From Platynereis dumerilii (lineage: Eukaryota > Annelida > Polychaeta > Phyllodocida > Nereididae), in the NCBI GenBank assembly GCA_026936325.1, contig JAPTHN010000024.1:2607501-2671500 (forward strand): a DNA stretch of 64,000 bases. The letters run 5' to 3'. Both the position numbers and the translations under genes were made by a program. Position 1 is the stretch's first letter. Each line of letters starts with the position of its first letter. The notes under the pieces are model-generated. The model saw nothing but the letters and a program-made list of their open reading frames with translations, did no database searches and was not told the DNA's origin. This document shows, piece by piece, positions 30,501 to 42,500 of the stretch.

Positions 30501-33500
30501 CACTACAACCATTGCATCAACAACTGAACCTTCCACACCTTGTTTGACCTACACTGTTGCTGGAAATGCTAAGGGCGCCTTTTGCCAATTTCCATTTCGC
30601 TACAAAGGTAGAGCTTACTATGAATGTACTCGTACTGACAACAAGAAATTGTGGTGCTCAACAACAGCAGACTATGACACAAATGAGCTGTGGGGAGTGT
30701 GTGCAGGTAAATATTTGTTTCGCTATTTTTTCTTTCCAATTTTCTCTTTGCCTATGGCTTCAATTTCAGGAGACAAAAAAAATTCTTAAGTAGTTTATTT
30801 GGTTGTCATGTAGTTCTCACCCCTTATCCATATAAGGGCTGTATCAATGGCTGAGACGTAAATTCAGATGTCTTTTAATTAACATCTTATGTTATTTTTC
30901 ATTTCCAGACACAGTTTGTACTGCTCCAAGTACGCCATGTGAGACATTCACCACAGATGGCAATGCCAATGGAGCTACTTGTCAATTCCCATTCATTTAC
31001 AAAGACATCTTATACTACCAGTGCATTGGTAATGACCACAAGGGTCGACTTTGGTGCTCTACCACTTATAACTTTGACGTCGACGAAAAGTGGGGAAATT
31101 GTGCAGGTAAGAATTTACCCTTCTGTTTCAAATAAAAACCTAAACAAAATTTACAGACAACCAAACTTTCCTGATTGTATTGGTTTGGTTTCAGGTACAT
31201 CTTGTGATGAAACAAGTACTGTCACTCCTGCACCTATCCCGAGCACTCCCTGCCTGACTTACACAGTTGCTGGGAATGCCAATGGAGCGTTCTGTCAGTT
31301 CCCTTTTTCCTACAAAGGCACCATGTACTATGAGTGTACTCGAAGAGACAACAAAAAACTGTGGTGTTCAACTACCGCCAACTATGACATAGAACAACGT
31401 TGGGGAGTTTGTTCAGGTAAGAACAACAGCAATGTCTCCCACTAACATGGTCAACCTCTTTACCTTCCTCCTAGAATATAAAGGAGAACGAAAATCTTAG
31501 AAAATAGAAAACTTATAGACATTTAGTATTCTAAAAAAGATCAAAAGATTCATCATCCTGAAAAACAAAGGTGATTTCAAAGATCTCTACAGCAAGACCA
31601 ACAACAAACTTGAATATTTCTTTTAGTTTGTTTCGTTCTTTTCACAATATTTTCTGAAACTTTCAGATACTGTGTGCAACGCACCTAGCACTCCATGCGA
31701 GACATTCACATCAGGCGGCAATGCAAATGGAGCAACCTGCCAATTCCCATTCATTTACAAGGACGTCCTGTACTACCAATGTACAGGCAAAGACCATAAA
31801 GGCAGACAATGGTGTTCCACTACTTACAACTTTGATGTGGATGAGCAGTGGGGAAACTGTGCAGGTAATAGTGTATATGACTGAAGTTGAGAGTTTGTTA
31901 CTTAGTCGATTAGAATCCAAATCTTGGTTGCAGCCCAGGTACATAGTTCACACTGTGCATTAAATGTCATCTCTGTGTGTGCCTTTTACAAGACAAATAT
32001 CATAGTAGCTGGCCCCTAAAACATGACCATCGATTTTATCTGTTATACCAAGGAAAGATTCGATGAAAACAACTATTGATTTGATTCCAGGAACCTCATG
32101 CGATGCCACATCTACTGTTGCACCCACCAACCAGCCTTCCACTCCATGCCTGACATACACAACCGGAGGCAATGCTAAAGGAGCTTTTTGTCAGTTTCCC
32201 TTCCGCTACAAAGGAAGAGCATATTACGAATGTACAAGAGCAGATAATAGGAAGCCTTGGTGTGCAACCACAGCTGATTATGACACAAACCAATTGTGGG
32301 GTGTCTGTTCAGGTAAAGAGCTATGTCTTACAGAATACTTCGAAGACTATTGCAATAAGATCTCTTTGGGACTCTTAAGTTGGAATTCTTCATTTCAGAT
32401 ACCGTTTGTACTGCACCAAGCACACCGTGTGAGACATTTACATCAGGTGGCAATGCAAATGGCGCTAGTTGTCAGTTCCCGTTCATCTACAAAGAAGTCT
32501 TATACTACCAGTGTATAGGCAATGACCATAAAGGCCGGCTTTGGTGCTCAACCACTTATAACTTTGATGTAGACGAGAAGTGGGGGAATTGTGCAGGTAA
32601 GAGTTACTCTCCTTGGTTTTCAAAAAACTAAATCAAAACGAAACTTACTAACAACCAAAATTCCGCTATTACATTGATTTGCTTTCAGGTACTTCCTGTG
32701 ATGAAACAACCACTGCATCTCCTGCACCTATCCCAAGCACTCCCTGTCTGACATACACTGTTGCTGGTAATGCCAATGGAGCTTTCTGTCAGTTCCCTTT
32801 TTCCTACAAAGGCACCATGTACTATGAGTGTACTCGGAGAGACAACAAAAAACTATGGTGCTCAACTACATCTAATTACGACATTGAAGAACGCTGGGGT
32901 GTCTGTGCAGGTACAAATAATGCTATTTTGGTAAAGAAACTTTGACAAATGTTCTGAAGTCAGTTGCTCTAACGCAAGCCTGAACCTTTCAGATACCATC
33001 TGTAATGCTCTAAGCACTCCGTGTGAGACTTTCACATCAGGTGGCAATGCCAATGGAGCCACCTGCCAATTCCCGTTTATCTACAAAGATGTCCTGTACT
33101 ATCGATGCATCGGCAATGACCACAAGGGAAGGCTTTGGTGCTCTACTACATATAACTATGACGTAGATGAACAGTGGGGGAACTGTGCTGGTAGGAAAAT
33201 ATCAGTTTATATATTTTTTAAATTTCATCACCTGGAATTCTAATATCTAATACATACCATGACCTTTTACTCAGGAACCTCATGTGATCCCGCAACAACT
33301 ATGGCATCTACAACTGAACCTTCCACACCATGTCTGACCTACACTGTTGCTGGAAACGCTAAGGGTGCCTTTTGCCAATTTCCATTTCGCTACAAAGGCA
33401 GAGCTTACTATGAATGTACTCGTACTGACAACAAGAAATTGTGGTGCTCAACAACACCAGACTATGATACTAATGAGCTGTGGGGAGTTTGTGCAGGTAA

Positions 33501-36500
33501 GGGAACAGGTATTTTTTTTCTTTCTTTGCTGATGATTTTTATTTTATCAATGTGTTTAAACCTCAGGAAAATTTCAGAATTCAGGCATAAATCATTAATT
33601 GATTGATGGTGTTGTAAAGTACATCTGGTGCTATTTGTATACAGATTATTTCATGTTATATCTTACATACTCTTTCTCTTCCAGACACAGTTTGCACTGC
33701 TCCCAGTACTCCATGTGAGACTTTCACAACTGGTGGCAATGCCAATGGAGCGACCTGCCAATTCCCATTCATTTACAAAGATGTACTGCACTACCAATGC
33801 ATAGGCAATGACCACAAGGGGCGGCTTTGGTGCTCAACAACTTACAACTACAATGTAGACGAAAAGTGGGGCAACTGTGCAGGTAAGATCTAGCCTCAAA
33901 CGCTTTAAAGAGATAACCAAAACCTTTTTTTTGTCACATTCAGCAATTCAGAAAATCTGTCTTCTATATTCAGGAACATCATGTGATGAAACAAGCACTG
34001 TCACTCCTGCACCTATCCCGAGCACGCCGTGCCTGACCTACACAGTTGCTGGGAATGCCAATGGAGCATTCTGTCAGTTCCCTTTTTCCTACAAAGGCAC
34101 CATGTACTATGAGTGTACTCGAAGAGACAATAAGAAGCTATGGTGTTCCACTACTGCCAACTATGACATAGAGCAGCGTTGGGGTGTCTGTGCAGGTAAA
34201 TATTCCGTTTGTGTTGGGAACTAGGATAAGCACTGCATCATCTTTTATATAAAGACCCTTAATCCTGAACAAATTCCATTCCAGAAATCAATATCAGCTA
34301 ATAAGCAATGTGCTTTTTTCCTGTTTAACTTCATGTCTTTCACAACATTTTCTGAAACTTTCAGACACCGTCTGCAATGCCCCTAGCACACCATGCGAGA
34401 CATTTACCTCAGGCGGCAATGCGAATGGAGCCACCTGTCAATTCCCATTCATTTACAAGGACGTCCTATACTACCAATGCACAGGAAAAGACCACAAAGG
34501 CAGACAATGGTGTTCCACAACTTACAACTTTGATGTTGATGAACAATGGGGAAACTGTGCAGGTAATTGCTTGAGTTTGATATCAAAACATATCACCTTT
34601 TTTTTTTCAATGAAAATTGAACTTTCAAGAGTTTCTCTGTAAAAACAAAGGAGGTAGTTAATTCACATAAACATCACATTAATTCTAGTGAAAGTGAAGA
34701 CAGCTGTCATTAGAAAAACCTTCTCTGTTACTCTAGCACCTACTAAAGTGAACAGTTCACATATGGTGTTAAATGCAGTGTATAAAGTATAAATCTCCAA
34801 CTGTATCATATGTGCATATAAGGAGTGAGAATAGTTAAGCAGCACAAAATCATAAAAACGCAATATTATAATAGAAAAAAAAATTAATAGATGATAATAA
34901 AATTGGTTACAGCAACCTCATGTGATGCGACATCCACTGTGGCACCCACAAACCAGCCTTCCACTCCATGCCTGACCTACACAACCGGAGGCAATGCTAA
35001 AGGAGCGTTTTGTCAGTTTCCCTTTCGCTACAAAGGAAGAGCATATTACGAATGTACAAGAGCAGATAATAGGAAGCCTTGGTGTGCAACCACAGCTGAT
35101 TATGACACAAACCAATTGTGGGGTGTCTGCTCAGGTAACAAGCTTTTTTCAGCTATCCATGTGAAGTTGTATTTGACAGAATACAGGAACAGAAAAGGTC
35201 CTAAATTTGGCATTACTTTCAGATACTGTCTGTACGGCTCCAAGCACACCATGTGAGACATTCACTACCGAAGGCAATGCCAATGGAGCTACCTGCCAAT
35301 TTCCATTCATTTACAAAGATGTCTTATACTACCAGTGTATAGGCAATGACCACAAAGGTCGACTTTGGTGCTCTACCACTTATAACTTTGATGTGGATGA
35401 AAAGTGGGGAAATTGTGCAGGTAAGATTTTTACCTTTTAGTTTAAATGATAAACTATGTGAAAGATTGTTCTTCCTGGCTTCATTAAGCAAATACCTGAA
35501 TTAGTGTCGACAAGATATTTTAATGCCTAAAAGAGCTTCTAAATGCCATGAAATGCCATAAATGCTGTGACAACGCAAGAATACAGAAATACATGAAATA
35601 GAAATGAGCAATGAGATAAGAACTGACATTGAAACATAAATAATTCTCAGAATGGTTTAAAATGAATTATTATGAATTAGATAAATATCTTTTTGTTGGT
35701 GTATGTGCTTGTAACGAATTGGTTGTTTGCTCTTGGCTTGCTCAAGATGGAATGAAATTAAATTATGAGGAAACAGTAAAGTGGGAGAGGGGGTGAAAGC
35801 TGTGAAAGCTGTGAATGATATTAGTCGATGAATGAGGCACAAATCAGTTGGTAAGCAGTAGAAAACAGTAGCATCTGATACAAAATAAATGAAATTGATG
35901 GACAACTGACCATTCCTGATTGTATTGATTTGCTTTCAGGTACATCCTGTGATGAAACAAGCACTGTCACTCCTGCACCTATCCCAAGCACTCCTTGTCT
36001 GACATACACCGTTGCTGGTAATGCCAATGGAGCATTCTGTCAGTTCCCTTTTTCCTACAAAGGCACCATGTACTATGAGTGTACTCGAAGAGACAACAAG
36101 AAACTTTGGTGTTCAACTACTGCTAACTATGACATAGAACAACGTTGGGGAGTTTGCTCCGGTGAGAACTTCATCAGGAATACTCAAACTTTCAGTGTTA
36201 AACTTTATTACTTGATCATTTAATGTTTGCCTTTCAAATCTTCTGCTTTACAGACACTGTCTGCAATGCCCCCAGCACGCCTTGTGAGACCTTTACATCC
36301 GCTGGCAATGCCAATGGAGCCACCTGCCAATTCCCATTCATTTACAAAGATGTACTGCACTACCAGTGCATAGGCAATGACCACAAGGGGCGGCTTTGGT
36401 GCTCCACAACATATAACTATGATGTAGATGAAAAATGGGGGAACTGTGCAGGTAACGATTTTTTCAGAAATTTCATATACTTTTTTGAAAACCAAAGTTG

Positions 36501-39500
36501 ACAGGAATTTAGGTGCCATTTATTCTTCCATCATACAATGCTGGTTCATAAAAGCACGAATATGACAAGACTATTTAATCTATCATAAGGAATGGATCAT
36601 CAGCCTGTTTATTAATTTATCAACATGGCGATGCTATCATTTTTGAAGCATACAAGTCCAAACCAAAGATCATATTGAAGTATGTTAGTGTATATGGATA
36701 TTGCAGAACTTTAAGGCCAAGGCCAGTCCTGGCCATTCACATGGTTTGGTTAAGAGGCACAATCATTCAAAGTGTTAGATAACTTGCACATCATGTTTTC
36801 ACTTTGGAATCTGAAATTCTTTCTTAATATAAAGCAGTACTGCATTTTGGCTAAAAAATTACTTATGTCTGTTATTGCAGCAACCTCATGTGATGCGACA
36901 TCTACTGTTGCACCCACCAACCAGCCTTCCACTCCATGCCTGACCTACACAACCGGAGGCAATGCTAAAGGAGCTTTTTGTCAGTTTCCTTTCCGCTACA
37001 AAGGAAGAGCATACTACGAATGTACAAGAGCAGATAATAGGAAGCCTTGGTGTGCAACCACACCTGATTATGACACAAACCAATTATGGGGTGTCTGTTC
37101 AGGTATTAAGTTTTGTTCTGCCATCTATGTGAAGTTGTATTTGACAAGAATACTCAAACAGGAAGATCCTAAATTTGACATACTTACTTTCAGATACCGT
37201 CTGTACTGCACCAAGCACACCTTGTGAGACATTCACCACAGATGGCAATGCCAATGGGGCTACTTGTCAATTCCCATTCATCTACAAAGATGTCTTATAC
37301 TACCAGTGCATAGGAAATGACCATAAAGGAAGACTTTGGTGCTCTACTACTTATAACTTTGATGTGGATGAAAAGTGGGGAAATTGTGCAGGTAATATCA
37401 TGCTAAAACATCTACCAGCTGCATTTCAAAAAGAACTGCCAGTATATAAACTGAACTGACAACAAAATATGACTTAACTCTTTGCTTCAACAGGCACATC
37501 ATGTGATGAAACAAGCACTGTCACTCCTGCACCTATCCCTAGCACACCCTGCCTGACATACACTGTTGCTGGGAATGCCAATGGGGCATTCTGTCAGTTT
37601 CCTTTTCTCTACAAGGGCACAACATACTACGAGTGTACTAAAAGAGACAACAAAAAATTGTGGTGTTCAACCACTGCCAACTATGACATAGAGCAACGTT
37701 GGGGAGTCTGTTCAGGTAAGAACTCCTTGAAGACTGCATCCAACTTTCAATGTCAAATCTTACTGTTTGATCATTAAAACTTTTGTTAACACATCTTTTA
37801 CTTTACAGACACTGTCTGCAATGCCCCAAGCACGCCCTGTGAGACCTTTACATCTGCTGGCAATGCTAATGGAGCCACCTGCCAATTCCCTTTCATCTAC
37901 AAAGATGTGTTGTACTATCAGTGCATAGGCAATGACCACAAGGGACGGCTTTGGTGCTCCACAACTTATAACTACGATGTAGACGAAAAGTGGGGGAACT
38001 GCGCAGGTAACAACTTTTCTCAGAATCCATTTGTGATTACTTCAAATATCTCTTCAAGCTTAAAATTTACACATTCACATAATCTTTTGACAGCCATCAT
38101 ACAATGCCTGTGAAAGAATCAATGATGCCCAGAAAACTTTCAAGCCTTATTCTTTGTTATAATGTTACTATGCACACCATGGAAGTTGCCTTCTCTTGAT
38201 ATTTTGGTGTATAAATAGGCTGAGAGTGAGACACCCTGTAAATTACCTCAATATCAATCTTACAAAAGCAGGGAAAGTGTTTTGTGCTGAACTGACTTCT
38301 ATCTGTCATTACAGGAACCTCATGTGATACCACATCCCCTGCCCCAACCACGATCCTACCTTCCACTCCATGCCTAACCTACACAACCGGAGGAAATTCT
38401 AAAGGAGCTTTTTGTCAGTTTCCCTTTCGCTACAAGGGAAGAAATTATTATGAATGTACCAGATCGGATAATAGGAAGCCTTGGTGCTCAACCACTGCTG
38501 ATTATGACACTGACAAATTATGGGGTGTCTGTTCAGGTAATAAGCTTCGTTCTACCATATAAGTAAAGTTGTATTTGGTAAAAATATTGGAACAGAAAAG
38601 TCCTGAATTTGGCACTCTTACTTTCAGATACTGTGTGTACTGCTCCCAGTACACCTTGTGAGACATTCACCTCCGGTGGCACTGCAAATGGAGCTACCTG
38701 CCAATTCCCATTTATTTACAAAGATGTACTGTACTACCAATGTATTGGCAATGACCACAAGGGAAAGCTTTGGTGCTCTACTACATACAACTTTGACGTC
38801 GACGAAAAGTGGGGAAATTGTGCAGGTAAGAGTTTTACCCTTGACTTTCAATGAACAACCTAAATGAAATTGACTGACAACCAAACATTCTGGATTGTAT
38901 TGGTTTGCTTTTAGGTACATCATGTGATGAAACAAGCACTGTCACTCCTGCACCTATCCCGAGCACGCCATGCCTGACATACACAGTTGCTGGGAATGCC
39001 AATGGAGCATTTTGTCAGTTCCCATTTCTCTACAAGGGCACAACATACTACGAGTGTACTAAAAGAGACAACAAAAAACTGTGGTGTTCAACCACTGCCA
39101 ACTATGACATAGAGCAACGTTGGGGAGTCTGTTCAGGTAAGAACTCCTTGAAGACTGCATCCAACTTTCAATGTCAAATCTTACTGTTTGATCATTAAAC
39201 TTTTCGTTATTATCGTTTTCATAGATACATGTTTTTACAGTTTGTACTTTGCTTCATCTCAAAACTGTGATGTCACAGAAACAGTTGCATAACTTTGTAT
39301 GTCACAAACACACATTTCAAGAAACTGCCGAAATGCATTGACACATGGATAAGGTATGGTTACCTGGTTTAGCCTTAATACCCGCAGTGGTCGATAGATG
39401 CTTCGACAGAATGAAACTAAAGCAAACAAACCACTTAGGCATATATTATTCTCAAAGGAGAGTTACACTGCTGGCCAAAACTTTGGAAACGATAAGCTGC

Positions 39501-42500
39501 TCACCACCACCTTGAACTAGAAAGCCATTACTGTTAGGAACATTTCCATTTACTTTCCAAATGAATACCTGCAAAAATAGTGCCACAGCACTGATTTATA
39601 TGAAACCAGGCAATCATTGGACATGCCATTTTCCCGGTTTTTGGCCATTCAACATGCAATTTACCCCAGTTGCCATCACAAATTATATGAAGATTTTATA
39701 TGACTATATTTCTATACAGGTTTTCTAAATAACTGCCAAATTTCAAATTGTAAAATGATTCTGCTAGAAATAACAGCCAACAAACTTCAAATATTTTTTC
39801 TTTTTGGAATTTGCTTATTTAACTTGGATTGCTCCAGCAATGTTCTATTTCCAAACTTTTGGCCTGAGGTGTACAATGACTAACAACAAACGTAACAAAG
39901 TGATTTGAAATTGTGATGACGAGTGTCTTGTGACAAACAATAAAACAGGCTTTGTTTGGGAAACTTTGAACAGCGACTCTTCTGTTAAGGTGTGACAATC
40001 AGCTTAGACATAAGTTGTTTGTTGTTGTTGTACACAAACGATAACATTGCCTGGCAGTTTTAATTTCTTTTGTCATAAACCGTGATGTCAAACTTTGAAC
40101 TGATATGTCACAGAATGAAGATTAGACCAATCTCATTCACAGATACCCTGATGATGTCACGGTTTAACTGCAAAACGAAGTTTTCAAAAAACATGTAGCT
40201 ATGAAAACGATAATAACACAACTTTTACTTTACAGACACCGTCTGCAATGCGCCAAGCACGCCTTGTGAGACTTTTACATCCGCTGGCAATGCTAATGGA
40301 GCCACTTGCCAATTCCCATTCATCTACAAAGATGTGTTGTACTATCAGTGCATAAGCAATGACCACAAGGGGCGGCTTTGGTGTTCCACAACTTACAACT
40401 ACGATGTAGACGAAAAGTGGGGGAACTGTGCAGGTAACAACTTTTCTCAGAGTGCATTTGTGATTACTTCAAAGATCTCTTCAAACTGAAACTTGACATA
40501 TTCACATAATTTTTTGACTGCCATCATACAATGCCTGTGAAAGAATCAATGAAGCCCAGAAAAGTTCCCAGCCTTATTCTTTGCAATAATTAAAAAACTA
40601 TGCAGACTGGCCCACCTCCGCACCATGGAAGTGTCCTTTTCTTGATAATTTGTGGAAAAACAAATAGGCTGAGAGTGAGACATCCTGTAAATTACCACAA
40701 TATCAATCTTACCAAAGCAGGGAAAGTTTTTTGTGCCAAACTGACTTCCTTCTATCATTACAGGAACCTCATGTGACACCACATCCCCTGCCCCAACCAC
40801 GATCCTGCCTTCCACTCCATGCCTGACCTACACAACCGGAGGAAATGCTAAAGGAGCTTTTTGTCAGTTTCCTTTCCGCTACAAGGGAAGAAATTATTAT
40901 GAATGCACCAGGTCGGATAATAGGAAGCATTGGTGCTCAACCACTGCTGATTATGACACTGACAAATTATGGGGAGTCTGTTCAGGTAATAGGCTTTGTT
41001 CATCCACCTATGTAAAGTTGTATTTGGTAAAAATACTGGAACAGAAAGGTCCTAAATTAGTCATTCTTGATTTCAGATACTGTGTGTACTGCTCCCAGTA
41101 CACCTTGTGAGACATTCACCTCCGGTGGCACTGCAAATGGAGCTACCTGCCAATTCCCATTTATTTACAAAGATGTACTGTACTACCAATGTATTGGCAA
41201 TGACCACAAGGGAAAACTTTGGTGCTCTACTACATACAACTTTGACGTCGATGAAAAGTGGGGAAATTGTGCAGGTGAGAGTTTTACCCTTCACTTTCAA
41301 AGAACAACCTACATAAATTTACAGACAACCCAACATTCCTGATTGTATTGGTTTGCTTTTAGGTACATCATGTGATGAAACAAGCACTGTCACTCCTGCA
41401 CCTATCCCGAGCACGCCGTGCCTGACATACACAGTTGCAGGGAATGCCAATGGAGCATTTTGTCAGTTTCCTTTTCTCTACAAGGGCATAACATATTATG
41501 AGTGTACTAAAAGAGACAACAAAAAATTGTGGTGTTCAACAACTGCCAACTATGACATAGAGCAACGTTGGGGAGTCTGTTCTGGTAAGAACTCTATGAA
41601 GATTACATCCAGCATTCAATGTCAAATTTTACTGTTTGCTCATTAAAATTTTTGTTAACACATCTTTTACTTTACAGACACTGTCTGCAATGCCCCAAGC
41701 ACTCCCTGTGAGACCTTTACCTCTGCTGGTAATGCAAATGGAGCAACCTGCCAATTCCCATTCATCTACAAAGATGTACTGTACTATCAGTGCATAGGCA
41801 ATGACCACAAGGGGCGGCTTTGGTGCCCCACAACTTATAACTACGATGTAGATGAAAAATGGGGGAACTGTGCAGGTAACAACTTTTCTCAGAATGCATG
41901 TGTGTTTACTTAAATTGCTCTTGAAATTAAAAATTGACGTAATCATACAATGCCTATGAAAGAATCTATGAAGCCCAGGAAGAGTTATCAGCCTTATTCT
42001 TTGTCATAATGTAACTATGCGGAATTGCCTACCTACACACCATGGAAGTTGCTTTCCTCTGATGTATAAGTGTAAAATGGACTGAGAGTTAGACACCCTG
42101 TTAATTACCGAAATATCAATCCTACCAAAGCAGGGAAAGTGTTTTTTGCCAAACTGACTTCCTTCTATCATTACAGGAACCTCATGTGACACCACATCCC
42201 CTGCCCCAACCACGATCCTGCCTTCCACTCCATGCCTGACCTACACAACCGGAGGCAATGCTAAAGGAGCTTTTTGTCAGTTTCCTTTTCGCTACAAGGG
42301 AAGAAATTATTATGAATGTACCAGATCGGATAATAGGAAGCCTTGGTGCTCAACCACTGCTGATTATGACACTGACAAATTATGGGGTGTCTGTTCAGGT
42401 AATAAGCTTCGTTCTACCATCTATGTGAAGTTGTACTTGATAAAAATGCCAAACAGAAAAGTCCTGAATTTGGCACTCTTACTTCCAGATACTGTGTGTA

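Larger units (their letters stand above)
28632..31318 (+). repeat. 1,320-bp tandem duplication (four exons R-S-P-Q)
   Basis: 28632-29998 and 29952-31318 match base for base in my line-by-line comparison except one position (29401 T, 30721 C). Both breakpoints fall inside R exons, where they regenerate an intact module. Confidence 0.93.
39137..40235. other. Intron 93, enlarged by nested elements (1,099 bp)
   Basis: The first 71 bp and last 22 bp match the 93-bp paralogous introns 37716-37808 and 41585-41677. The rest is inserted DNA, described separately. Confidence 0.85.
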
